Origin: Umezawaea tangerina
GTDB taxonomy: Bacteria; Actinomycetota; Actinomycetes; Mycobacteriales; Pseudonocardiaceae
Length of the DNA: 64,000 nucleotides
Direction of reading: 5' to 3'
Assembly (NCBI RefSeq): GCF_003002815.1
Contig: NZ_PVTF01000005.1
Span: 62,001 to 126,000, forward strand
Shown piece by piece: positions 44,845 through 53,928 of this stretch. The notes beneath the pieces were generated by a model that saw nothing but the letters and a program-made list of their open reading frames with translations, was not told where the DNA came from and ran no database searches. Each line of letters begins with the position of its first letter. Position 1 is the stretch's first letter. A program made the translations under genes and the position numbers.

Positions 44845-47792
44845 CCCGAACCGGATCCGAAGAGCACGACAGGTTCTCATGGCCGCAGAACCCGTGGTGG
44901 TCCTCACCCCCGACCGAAAACCTGAGTGACCCGGAGCATCCGGCTCCGGAACCTGAAACCCGCGGAGTGCGGACCGCTGACCGCATCAGACCTGGCTACG
45001 GCGGAAGGGCCGCCTTCGACCTGGGCACGACCACCTCCACGGTGACGGTGTGGGACCCGCAGGAGGCGACCTACCCATCGCTGTCGCCGGTCCAGCGGCA
45101 CAAGCTCGCCGACGCGTTCGCCGACCTGTTCGACCAGGAACCTCCTGGAGGCAGCGGTTTGCGGATCGCGTGGCGCGAGTTCGGGTGCAGCGTGGCCGAC
45201 AAGCTGTCCCCGGTGCCGGGGCGGGTCGAACGGGTGGGGACGGCAGAACGGCTGCGCACCAGGGACGGGCACCGCACTGCTCTCGACACCGTGATCACCG
45301 AGTTGGAGCGGGCTTGTGTGAACGGCACATCGGAAATGCGCCGGTACCTCACCCCTCAGTTGGCCCGGTGTTACCGGGAAGCACTCGCTGTGCCACCGCT
45401 GGACTCCCTGCGCTATCACCGCGCGTACTTGGAGGGCCGGACCCACGACGAACTGCCGAGCGTCGTGTGGGACACCCACGAGCAGAACGCCAGGCGCTTC
45501 CGACTGGGCAGCAGACCGGAGTCGGACGGGCAGCTGTGGGAACCGGTCGCCTACCGCGGGTTGAAGCAGCAGCTCGGGCGGCGTACACCCCGCCAGTTCG
45601 GGTCGTCCGACGGCCCTACCCTCGACCAGCTGATGACCGGTGCCCTGAACGACCTCACCTACCGCACCAACCGCTACCTCGAGAACTTCCGGACAGAACT
45701 CAACCTGATCCGCGGTGAGCTCGTCGACGTGGTCCTCACCTATCCGACGATGGCACCGTTGTCGGCTCGGAACAAGTTGCGGTCCATGATGGGCCAAGTC
45801 GGGATCCTCACCCTCGACACGAGCTTCGACGAGGCGGTCGCCGCCGCGATGTTCTACGTCCTGCGCTCGGTCGGCGGGCGCACGGACATGGCCGTCGAGT
45901 CGTTCTCGTCCCGGTGCGATCCCGTCCCCGGCGAGAACCTCACGCCCGACGGACGCCCCACGGCTTGGCAACAGCACGTCCTGATCGTGGACGTCGGCGG
46001 GGGTACGGTCGACATTGCGCTGATCAGACTGGGTCTGCGCGATGAGACCGACCGCACGGCCCCCGGTGCGGACTCGCCGCATTACGGTAGGTACTTCCGA
46101 CTCAAACCGACCCTGCTCGGTACCACCGGGGACAGTCAACGCGGCGGTGACTTCGTCACGCTACAGGTCTTCCGGTGGATCAAGGTGCTGCTGGCGAACC
46201 ACGTGCTGATGTCCTCCCCGCGGGTGGCGGAGTCGGTGCGCGACCAACTGGGCAGGCGGTACTTCGACGCCTACGACGTGTACTTGCCGGACAAGCTGGT
46301 CACTTCGGCGCTGGACGTCCTGTCGGACCTGAGCCAGGCTGCCGCGGCAGCGGGCCACGTAGTGCCCACCCAGTGGCGGGACACCACCCCTGGCCTTCGT
46401 GGTTCTGCCGCCGAGCGCGAGCAGCTGTTCACCAAGCTCTGGGAGATCGCGGAACAGGCCAAGATCGACCTGGGGGTGCACGAGACGGTCGAGGTCGACG
46501 ACATCGCGCTGCGGGCGGTGTTCGACTCGTTGCGTGAGATGCACGAAGCGGTCGGTGGCGAGTCGCTCACGGCGCCGCGGATCTTGCTGCGGCAGCAGGA
46601 CTTCGTCCACCTGCTCGAACCGGAAATCCGGCAGACCATGAACCTGGCCGCCGACCTGGTCGCCACGCGCCTGCCGAACGACCAGCTGCACCAGGTCGTG
46701 CTCACCGGACGGGGGTCGCTGCTGCCGCAGGTCCGCGCCCAGCTCGTGCAGGCGCTCTCGAGGTGGTTCACGGAGGAGCCGGTGCCGCGGCCGGTTCCCC
46801 CGATCCTGAGCTACGGCGACGCCTACGCCAAGCACGCGGCGTCCATCGGCGCCTGCTGGGCATCCACTGTGGACCGCAGGACTCAGGAGAACGTGCGAGC
46901 GCGGTTGGCCGACGGCGTCACCTGGTTGACAGTGGAGGTGGACAACCTCTTCCGCTCGATGCCCGCCGCGTTCGTGGTCCCGGCCGCGGCCGAGATCGGA
47001 CCGAGTGGTACGACGCCGCTGTTCGGCATGGACGCGGAGCTGCGACCAACCGAAGCCGGCGGCGAACCGGTCGTGCGAGCCGGATGGGTGCAGTACCAGA
47101 ACCCGTTCCGGGTGGACCGGCTCAAGGCGTTCGAGATCTCCCACCAGTGGGCGTACCTGCGGTTGGAGGAGTTCTTCAAGGTGGAGGAACTCGATGGCCA
47201 CAAGTTCGGCCCCGCACTGGCCCGCGAGCTCTTCGTCCAGGTCGAGGCGTCCGCAAGCCTGGAGATGTGGGCACTGGTGTGCCGCGGCGGGGTCCCGGAC
47301 ATCACTCTCCCCCATGCATCCACGTCGATGCGGCTGGTTGAGCCCGTTGATCGGTTCGACGTGGTACTGGACGACGTCGTGGCGGATCCCACCATCACCG
47401 GCTTCATGGACGACTCCATGCCAGAGCCCGTGTTCACCGCGGGTGATGCTTTCGACTGCGTCCTCGTGGTGGGCGGAAGCCGCCGCCGTGCCAAGATCAG
47501 TGGACCTCTGGAAGTCCCGCAAGCCCACGGATGGCGGTTTCACAGATCAACCGGCGGCAACTACGCCGAGCCTGTCGTGATCCCGGCACCTGACTGCGCA
47601 GACGGCTTGCGCCACCACGCGGTGCTCGACGAGACGGGGATCCTCCACGTTGTCGCAGGGCCGCCGCCCTACCGTGCAGCGCAGAACCTCCAAGAGCTCC
47701 TCGACTCGCCTGGTTCGGTCCTGCGGCTGATGATGACCTCGGCCGAACCGGACTACCAGTCGCAGAGCGACCCGTTCACCGGACTCCAATGA
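44841..47792 (+). CDS. Hsp70/actin-fold ATPase, SrfB-like
   Basis: 983 residues with a complete actin/Hsp70 ATP-binding set: phosphate 1 AAFDLGTTTSTVTVWD (Asp60), VVLTYPT (connecting strand), phosphate 2 LIVDVGGGTVDIAL (Asp384), GDSQRGGDFVT, the helix WEIAEQAKIDLG and the adenosine motif VVLTGRGSLLPQV (619-631). The 350-residue C-terminal part is not a DnaK substrate domain. Length near that of SrfB proteins and pairing with a large GTPase support an SrfB-like assignment. Coupled by ATGA overlaps on both sides. It may act as an ATP-driven assembly factor for the GTPases. Confidence 0.75.
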   Translation: MTRTGSEEHDRFSWPQNPWWSSPPTENLSDPEHPAPEPETRGVRTADRIRPGYGGRAAFDLGTTTSTVTVWDPQEATYPSLSPVQRHKLADAFADLFDQEPPGGSGLRIAWREFGCSVADKLSPVPGRVERVGTAERLRTRDGHRTALDTVITELERACVNGTSEMRRYLTPQLARCYREALAVPPLDSLRYHRAYLEGRTHDELPSVVWDTHEQNARRFRLGSRPESDGQLWEPVAYRGLKQQLGRRTPRQFGSSDGPTLDQLMTGALNDLTYRTNRYLENFRTELNLIRGELVDVVLTYPTMAPLSARNKLRSMMGQVGILTLDTSFDEAVAAAMFYVLRSVGGRTDMAVESFSSRCDPVPGENLTPDGRPTAWQQHVLIVDVGGGTVDIALIRLGLRDETDRTAPGADSPHYGRYFRLKPTLLGTTGDSQRGGDFVTLQVFRWIKVLLANHVLMSSPRVAESVRDQLGRRYFDAYDVYLPDKLVTSALDVLSDLSQAAAAAGHVVPTQWRDTTPGLRGSAAEREQLFTKLWEIAEQAKIDLGVHETVEVDDIALRAVFDSLREMHEAVGGESLTAPRILLRQQDFVHLLEPEIRQTMNLAADLVATRLPNDQLHQVVLTGRGSLLPQVRAQLVQALSRWFTEEPVPRPVPPILSYGDAYAKHAASIGACWASTVDRRTQENVRARLADGVTWLTVEVDNLFRSMPAAFVVPAAAEIGPSGTTPLFGMDAELRPTEAGGEPVVRAGWVQYQNPFRVDRLKAFEISHQWAYLRLEEFFKVEELDGHKFGPALARELFVQVEASASLEMWALVCRGGVPDITLPHASTSMRLVEPVDRFDVVLDDVVADPTITGFMDDSMPEPVFTAGDAFDCVLVVGGSRRRAKISGPLEVPQAHGWRFHRSTGGNYAEPVVIPAPDCADGLRHHAVLDETGILHVVAGPPPYRAAQNLQELLDSPGSVLRLMMTSAEPDYQSQSDPFTGLQ

Positions 47793-48853
47793 GCAGCCAC
47801 CGGTGCTTGGAGGAGGTGCTGCGAGCCGCGCTGGACGGGTCGTCGGCGACTACGGCCCGTGCGGCTGTGGCCGGTGCGGTGGCCGCTCTGCGCAGCGCGA
47901 CAGACGCTCCCGACGACGTGACCAGAGCAGCAGACCTGCTCGCGTCACTGCTGGCGGACGACCACGATTCGAACAGCTCCGACCCGATACCGATCGTCAG
48001 CCCTGGTCCGGTTCAAACTCTGGCCGCGACTTTCGAGGCCGACCCCGAAGTCTCGGTGTGGCTGGGCGACACGGCGGTGAGCACCACTGCGGAGGGTACG
48101 ACATGGGAGCGTCTGTGGTTGTCGATGCTCCGGCTGCCACCCGACCTCGCGGATGCCTGGCGGCGACGAGCGCGAGCCTTGCCCCGTGACAACGCGGACC
48201 TGCCGTGGCAGGAGGTTCCGGGTACCTCCGAGGTGCTCGTGGAGCCGGGGTTCGGGGTCCCGGGACTGCGGGAGTCGTCCGATGCCCTTCCACTCGGTGC
48301 GGAAGCCCTGCCGGACCGGTTCGCGGACCTGCGCGCGGTGGCAGGTCAGGTACTCGCGATGGCCGGGCACGACCCGGCCCTGCACCATGCCCTGGAGAGC
48401 AGGCGACGACAGGACTTCCACTCCCTCGCCGAGCCGAAGAACCTCAAGGACTTCAGGCGCGACGCCGCCAACCGGTTCTCCTACCTCGCCGACGCCCCCG
48501 TGGGATCAGTGCGCGAGCTGCGTGAACTGGTGCTCGTCGACGAGTTGCTCAACTCGGTGGTCCACGTGCCTCCCGCGCACCCCGAGAGCTGGTGGGGCAG
48601 GCTTGGGAAGCGATCTCGCGCGGTGCTCACCGAGTCGGCGTCCGCGTTGCGCGGAGGTCCGGACGTGGTCGAGGTCCGGGTCATCCCGCCGGGCCCGTTC
48701 GACGCTCAGCGCGCCTGGGTCGGCAAGCACAACCTCTCGTGCCCGGTCCCCGGACGTCCACCCAGCCAGATCCTCGCCTGCCTGCGCGTCCACCTCCGCG
48801 CAGGTGGGGAGGACCATGCCGGCCGGGTCATCTACGTCCGGGACGAACCATGA
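47789..48853 (+). CDS. Unknown protein of the GTPase/Hsp70 cluster
   Basis: A 354-residue soluble protein with no motif I recognise. The N-terminal 60 residues are Ala-rich helices, the middle has LADAWRRRARALPRD and a helical RQDFHSLAEPKNLKDFRRDAANRFSYLAD segment, and the C-terminus has short strands (VEVRVIPPGPFDA, GRVIYVRDEP). By position it could correspond to a third component (SrfA-like or adaptor), but there is no sequence evidence for that. ATGA overlaps join it to the Hsp70-fold gene and the next GTPase gene. Confidence 0.7.
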   Translation: MSSHRCLEEVLRAALDGSSATTARAAVAGAVAALRSATDAPDDVTRAADLLASLLADDHDSNSSDPIPIVSPGPVQTLAATFEADPEVSVWLGDTAVSTTAEGTTWERLWLSMLRLPPDLADAWRRRARALPRDNADLPWQEVPGTSEVLVEPGFGVPGLRESSDALPLGAEALPDRFADLRAVAGQVLAMAGHDPALHHALESRRRQDFHSLAEPKNLKDFRRDAANRFSYLADAPVGSVRELRELVLVDELLNSVVHVPPAHPESWWGRLGKRSRAVLTESASALRGGPDVVEVRVIPPGPFDAQRAWVGKHNLSCPVPGRPPSQILACLRVHLRAGGEDHAGRVIYVRDEP

Positions 48854-49587
48854 GGATCCTTTTCCTCGGCAGGTCCCGGGTCGGGAAGACCTCGGTGATC
48901 GCACGAGGACTCGCCGAGCTCACGCTTCTCCTGGGTTCACGCACCACCGTGGACGACCGAGTGCGGCTCGGCCGGGTCCGACGGGCCGTCGATCGAGGGC
49001 GCCCTCCCAGACCAACGCGTGGCCTCCCGGTCTACCGAACCCGGCTGCGTGACAGGACGTGGCTCGACTGCGCCGACCACGACGGCAGGCTGCTGGAGCG
49101 CTCCGCTGCGGACGAGCGGATGCTCGCCGCGCCCTCCATGGCCGAGGCGCTGGTGCTGACTGTCGACGCGCCGTCGTTGACCAGGGTCTCGGCGTCAAGT
49201 GACGTGGCACGCCTGGCCGTCGTCGTACGGCGGTGGATCCACGAACGCGGTCCTTCGGGTACGGAGCCCTCGCGTCTGCTGCCTGTCGTGCTGGCGATCA
49301 CGCACATGGACCAGTTGGACAAGAACAAGACCCTCGAGGAGGTGGTGGCGCTGTTCGACCCCCTACGGGCGGTGGGCGCGACGAGCTCGCGGATCACCGG
49401 GCTCACCGTGTCTGTCAACGCGGGCTCACCCAGTGGGCACTGCGCGTTGCCGCTGTTGTGGGGGCTCCGCCACGGCATACCCGCGATGGCGAATGAGGTC
49501 ACTGCCGTGTGGCCCGTCGGCCCGCTACCGGCTTGGTCGTGGGGTAGCAACGGATTCGACCGGAAGAGGGCGACTTGGCATCCATAA
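48850..49587 (+). CDS. Small P-loop GTPase-like protein
   Basis: 245 residues: G1 GRSRVGKTS (7-15) right at the N-terminus, WLDCADHDG as probable Walker B/G3, EALVLTVDA strand, and ITHMDQLD at the G4 position (His in place of Lys). A compact Ras-like/TRAFAC domain without other modules. ATG overlaps the preceding stop. It is paired with a second P-loop protein whose TTG start lies 13 bases before this stop; the two may form a heterodimer, as in double-GTPase conflict systems. Confidence 0.7.
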   Translation: MRILFLGRSRVGKTSVIARGLAELTLLLGSRTTVDDRVRLGRVRRAVDRGRPPRPTRGLPVYRTRLRDRTWLDCADHDGRLLERSAADERMLAAPSMAEALVLTVDAPSLTRVSASSDVARLAVVVRRWIHERGPSGTEPSRLLPVVLAITHMDQLDKNKTLEEVVALFDPLRAVGATSSRITGLTVSVNAGSPSGHCALPLLWGLRHGIPAMANEVTAVWPVGPLPAWSWGSNGFDRKRATWHP

Positions 49588-50615
49588 CCGTGACGATGTT
49601 GGGCGCTTCCGGGTCCGGCAAGACAACATACCTCCACGGCATGTTCACGCAGCTCGCACGCGGGTCGGGCGACTTCGGCCTGTTCGAGCGCGATCCCGAC
49701 CTGGAACTGGATCTCATCGAGGGGTGGCGGGCGCTCGCCGAACACGGCGTGGTGCCCGAGGCCACGGATGAGAACCCGCGGTTCTACGAGTTCGTCCTCC
49801 AGCACCGCGAGCACACCGCGGCTACCATGAGCTGGGCCGACTTCCGCGGCGGAGCCCTGTTCACCCGTTCGGACCAGCACAGCGACGTGCTCCGCCTGCG
49901 TTCGCGGCTGATGGAGTCGGACTCCATCCACCTGGTCCTGGACGGCGGCACGCTCGCCGAAGCCCGGCTCCCGCACGACGTCCCCCGTCTCGCGACCACG
50001 CTCGGCGCCGAACGCATGTCGACGCTGGTCCGGGGCGTGGTCGACGCGCGAGCAGCACAAGGGCTCGCGCTGCCGTCGATCGTCGTGCTGATCACCAAGG
50101 CCGACCGGATCGTCAACGCTGCCCATGCCAACGGCGTGCCGCACGACAAGCGGCTGGCGGAGGTCATCGTGGCCGTCATCGACATGCTGCCAGTCCTGAG
50201 CCGGACGAGGCTCACCGCGATGGTGTGCCCGGTGCAGGTCGGCTGGTTCGGCGAAGCCGAGCACAACATCGACCCCGCGCGCGTCGACACCCAACGGTTG
50301 CACCAGCCCATCCTGTTCAGCGCGCGGCACCAGCACTTCACGGAGGAGTTCCGCCAACGGGCGGTGATCACCAGGCTGACCGGAGAGGTTGCCGCGCGGC
50401 AAGCCGAACTGGACGCCCTGCTGGTGCACCCGTTCCGGCTCCCAGGCAGGCGCTCCAAGGTGGAGTCCTCGCTGCGGGAAGCCCGGACTCGGCTCGCCGC
50501 CGCGGAACACGCCCGCGCGACGGCCGCCTACTGGTCCTCCGTGCTGGCCAGCAAGATCGACACCGACGTACCTATCATCCACGAGGGCAGGCACGTTCAA
50601 AGGGGCTCGGCATGA
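49575..50615 (+). CDS. P-loop GTPase, TRAFAC-like
   Basis: 346 residues: G1 GASGSGKT (10-17), G3 DFRG (89-92), G4 TKAD (174-177), all in order with typical spacing, so probably a true GTPase. A C-terminal helical region follows (RLTGEVAARQAELDALL, SSLREARTRLAAAEHARAT), likely a coiled coil for interaction. Start is TTG at 49575 with GAAGAGGG before it, overlapping the previous gene by 13 bases. The stop overlaps the next ATG. Confidence 0.75.
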   Translation: MASITVTMLGASGSGKTTYLHGMFTQLARGSGDFGLFERDPDLELDLIEGWRALAEHGVVPEATDENPRFYEFVLQHREHTAATMSWADFRGGALFTRSDQHSDVLRLRSRLMESDSIHLVLDGGTLAEARLPHDVPRLATTLGAERMSTLVRGVVDARAAQGLALPSIVVLITKADRIVNAAHANGVPHDKRLAEVIVAVIDMLPVLSRTRLTAMVCPVQVGWFGEAEHNIDPARVDTQRLHQPILFSARHQHFTEEFRQRAVITRLTGEVAARQAELDALLVHPFRLPGRRSKVESSLREARTRLAAAEHARATAAYWSSVLASKIDTDVPIIHEGRHVQRGSA

Positions 50616-51373
50616 CCGACAACACCTGGTCGCCCGTGGTCTACGCACGCATCCCCGCACACGACAACTGGTGGCGAACCGTACCGAACGGCACCAGCAT
50701 CCCGGTGTCAGGCTGGTTGGCCACGGTCGTGCACGCCGTTGTGCAGGGCGGCCGCGACCTGCGTTTCGGTCCGCGCTTCCTGCTGGCGCGCCGTGATGGG
50801 TGGTGTGTGGTCGGCGTCGCGTGCCAGGCCGCCGAACTCAGCGACTCGATGCATTCCGACGGCGCACGGGAACTTTACACCTTCGTCGGTTGGCACGGCA
50901 CCGGACCCCCACCCGAACTCACCACGCTGCGCAAGCACTTCCACACCTGGGCAGGCGTGGAGTACCACCGCTGGATGAGTCCGGTGTGGACGCATTCGGC
51001 AGCGGAGTCCGTTTCCCCGCAGATCGTTCAGTCCGGACCAGCACCGTGGCCGCTTCCCTTGACCGCTGATCCCCGCTCATCCGAGTGCCCACCGCCGGAA
51101 CCCGCAGTAGTGCACGTCTGGCCGGAGGCGCAAGCCGACCCGCTGTGGCGAGCGGCCGCCATGACTGACGGGCTCGTTACCGTGATCGGCCTCCGAGTGA
51201 CCCGATCGACCATGCAACCCGGCATTACGCATGCCACGTCAGCCGACACGACCGACCGGCGAAGAATTCCCACCAGCCATGTCGACCACAGCGCCGCGCC
51301 CACCAAGACCTCCCCGAAGACGAGCCGCATAGCCCGCCTGGTGGTCGACCTGGTGCGTCGCCGATCCCGCTGA
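50612..51373 (+). CDS. Unknown protein, last gene of the right operon
   Basis: 253 residues. The first 130 form a compact domain rich in Trp and His (YARIPAHDNWWRTVPNG, FGPRFLLARRDGWCVVGVACQ, YTFVGWHGTG, HTWAGVEYHRWMSPVWT), the rest is a proline-rich linker and a basic end (VVDLVRRRSR). No family recognised. The ATG overlaps the P-loop gene stop (ATGA). In this position it could be the effector or a sensor of the system, which is speculation. Confidence 0.65.
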   Translation: MTDNTWSPVVYARIPAHDNWWRTVPNGTSIPVSGWLATVVHAVVQGGRDLRFGPRFLLARRDGWCVVGVACQAAELSDSMHSDGARELYTFVGWHGTGPPPELTTLRKHFHTWAGVEYHRWMSPVWTHSAAESVSPQIVQSGPAPWPLPLTADPRSSECPPPEPAVVHVWPEAQADPLWRAAAMTDGLVTVIGLRVTRSTMQPGITHATSADTTDRRRIPTSHVDHSAAPTKTSPKTSRIARLVVDLVRRRSR

Positions 51374-51818
51374 TGACCTCGACCGGTGTCCGCCGAGAAC
51401 AGCACCTCGATCGACCAGAACACCACCACCGGCTCGGACAGCGACAACAGCCCTGCGGCAGGCCCAGAACCCGCCATCGGCATATGGACCTGCTACCGGA
51501 GCTGAGTAGTGGCCTCTTCCGCATGGACCGTGCGGCGGGATCCCGCTGAGTGGTGTGGACTCCTGTCATCCGCGCCGGATATCGCTGCTGTCGATGAGCC
51601 GTAGCGCGGCTGCCCTCGCAGCCAGTCGCGCGCAGGAGTGACCGGGGCGAGGAAGAACGGCAGGCTCACGCTCGAGATGGCCTCCAACAGGAGCTTCTCG
51701 GGCTGGTGCAGGTGGACCGTGGCGAGTCCCATCCCGGCCTGTTCCGCGACCCGCCGGTGTTTGCCCCGAGTGGACAGTGCGCGAGTGCGGGTTTTCGGCC
51801 CTGTGGTCGACGAGCGGG
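51374..51818. other. Region between the GTPase cluster and the STAND gene
   Basis: 445 bases between two convergent genes. The only coding-like signal is a TetR remnant on the minus strand at about 51630-51780; the rest shows no gene and no clear terminator. Confidence 0.45.
51630..51780 (-). pseudogene. TetR-family regulator remnant
   Basis: One minus-strand frame reads RRVAEQAGMGLATVHLHQPEKLLLEAI, which lines up with the TetR helix-turn-helix (VAEQAGVGxATVYRHFPxKEALLEAV pattern), but the first helix and any start codon are missing, the usual Tyr/Phe positions are His/Gln, and the ligand domain stops after about 25 residues. A decayed fragment marking past rearrangement at the cluster edge. 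Confidence 0.45.
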
Positions 51819-53798
51819 CTAACCACGGGGGCTGCCCGTTTCGCGGTCCCACAACAACTCCGCCAGCTGTGCGACCGCCTTGTCCCGGTGCCGCCGGTAG
51901 GTGTTGAACGACAGGTGCAGCGAGTCCGCCACGTGCTCCTGGACGCCGACCGGTCGCAGGAACGTGCGGTCGACGACCACGCCGAGCTCGGGCTTCAGCG
52001 CGGCGGTGGCCTCGGTGAGCAGGTCCCGCAGGGTCTCGGTGGGCGTGCGGTCGGCTCGGCCGTCCTCGCGGACCATCCGCGTGCGCAGCAACGGGTTCGA
52101 CCGCAGGAGCTCCGGTGTGCGCAAGGCGCGCAGGGCGGAGCGGACGGCGTCGGTGAACTCCGGTCGGGACAGCACCGCTTCGGCGAGGACCTGCCCGGCG
52201 GGTCGGGTCGGGGCGCCGATCCGACGGGCGTGCAGCACGTCGGCCATGCCCACGACGCCGGTCCGGCGCCAGTCGTGCGCGAACACCGGGAACCGCGTCC
52301 CGCCGACGGTGTAGTCGGCGGCGGCCCAGAAGTCGAGGGACTCCATGGCGGGCGTCCACAGCTCGGCGTCGGCGAACGCGCCCACGAAGCTCCACGCCAT
52401 GTCGTCGCCGACCAGGACGTCCAGCATCTGCCACGCGACGAACAGCGTCAGCGACGGTGACGGGCGTTGCCCGTGGTCGCGGTCGAGGAAGAAGCGCCAG
52501 GCGCGGACGCGTTCACCGGAGCGCGGCGGCCCGTGGCGCTCCGCGTACTCCCACATCGCGTCGGCGCCGGGGTCCACACCGGAATCGGCCGCGGTCAGGT
52601 CGAGGCACGCGCCGAAGCCCCGCGGTTCACCGGTCTCGGCGCGGAAGACCCGGAAGGACTCGGGCCGGCGCCGCATCCAGTGCGCCACCAGCTCGGCCTG
52701 CTCGCTCCCCTGCCACTCGGCGGTCATGGCGGCGATCGGTGCCCGGTCGCCGTCGCGCAGCCCGTCGGCGCGGGTCCGCATCGGCGGCGGCAGCGAAGCC
52801 AGTGCGGCGTAAGGGGACCGTGCGCCGTTCAGCACGACGGTCAGCACCACCAGGTCCAGCCGCTCGCGCTCACCCGCGGTCGCCCGGACCTGGTCGTGGA
52901 AGAACGCGAGCTTGCGGCGGTACAGGTCGGCGTACCGGACTGGGTCGCGCCAGCGCAGGTCGGCGGTGATGGCGTCGCGGACCACGTCGTGCGGGTAGAG
53001 CCCGTAGGGGGACTCGTCGACGAACGCCTGCGTCCGCAGCCAGGCGAACAGCTCGCCCGCGTCTCCGTCGGCCAGCGCGCGCAGCAGGTCCTCGGTCGTG
53101 ACGGCCGACAGCGCGCACACCTCCAGCGCCGTGCGGTGCCGGGTGCTCGGCACCTCGTCGACCAGCTGCGCCAGCAGGGCGCCCACCACGTCCGGCAGGT
53201 CGTCCAGGGTGCGCGGCACGGCGCCGCGCCGCACGGCGTCCACCATCATCGACAGGGTCAGGGGATGACCACGGCTGATCTTCAGCAACCGGTCGTGCAG
53301 ATCCGGCGGAACGCCCTGGGCGGTCAGGTGAGCGCGACCGTCCTCAGTGGACAGGTTGCCGAGCGCGACGACCCGCGTCACCTCCCGCCAGGCCGGGTCC
53401 GCGCGCCACCGCGGTCCGGGCCCCCGCCTCCCGGCGATCACCACCAGGCAGGACGCCGGGAGCGACGACAGGTAGTGCTCGCGGATCCAGTCGTCGACCG
53501 GCTCCAGCAGTTCGTAGGTGTCGATCAGCAGCACCGCGAGCGCGTCGTCGGCGAGGACGGGCAGCGCTCCCCGCCCGAGCGCCAGGTGCCGGGCGTCGAC
53601 CCGCACCGGCTCGAAGCCCTTCTCGGCGGCCAGGTCGGCGAACACGTCGAGCAGCGCGCTCTTGCCCACCCCGCCGACCCCGTGCACGAAGATCACGCCG
53701 GGGGCGCCCAGCGCGTCCCGGAACACGGCGGTCTCCTCGTCCCGGCCCGTGAAAGACCGCCGCCGCAACTCCCGCAGGGTCTGCCCGAGTGAGGTCAC
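51819..53798 (-). CDS. STAND/AAA ATPase regulator
   Basis: 659 residues: N-terminal RSFTGRDEE sensor entry, P-loop GVGGVGKS (40-47), Walker B LAVLLIDTYELLE, then a helical arm. There are no TPR repeats; the last 100 residues (RTFLRPVGVQEHVADSLHLSFNTYRRHRDKAVAQLAELLW) form a winged-helix-like end conserved in actinomycete ATP-binding regulators. GTG at 53798 is the first sensible start. It may be a transcriptional switch for the divergent cyclase-family gene or stand alone. Confidence 0.82.
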   Translation of the reverse strand: MTSLGQTLRELRRRSFTGRDEETAVFRDALGAPGVIFVHGVGGVGKSALLDVFADLAAEKGFEPVRVDARHLALGRGALPVLADDALAVLLIDTYELLEPVDDWIREHYLSSLPASCLVVIAGRRGPGPRWRADPAWREVTRVVALGNLSTEDGRAHLTAQGVPPDLHDRLLKISRGHPLTLSMMVDAVRRGAVPRTLDDLPDVVGALLAQLVDEVPSTRHRTALEVCALSAVTTEDLLRALADGDAGELFAWLRTQAFVDESPYGLYPHDVVRDAITADLRWRDPVRYADLYRRKLAFFHDQVRATAGERERLDLVVLTVVLNGARSPYAALASLPPPMRTRADGLRDGDRAPIAAMTAEWQGSEQAELVAHWMRRRPESFRVFRAETGEPRGFGACLDLTAADSGVDPGADAMWEYAERHGPPRSGERVRAWRFFLDRDHGQRPSPSLTLFVAWQMLDVLVGDDMAWSFVGAFADAELWTPAMESLDFWAAADYTVGGTRFPVFAHDWRRTGVVGMADVLHARRIGAPTRPAGQVLAEAVLSRPEFTDAVRSALRALRTPELLRSNPLLRTRMVREDGRADRTPTETLRDLLTEATAALKPELGVVVDRTFLRPVGVQEHVADSLHLSFNTYRRHRDKAVAQLAELLWDRETGSPRG

Positions 53799-53928
53799 GC
53801 CCCGACTGTAACCACCGCCGCCGCCACGAGGTTGGGCACCGGATGGGCACCGGACCGGGCTGGTGGTCGCGCCCCCGCCCGGTGACGATCTTGCCGCGAG
53901 CACCTCGCTCCTCCCACCGACGAAGGAC

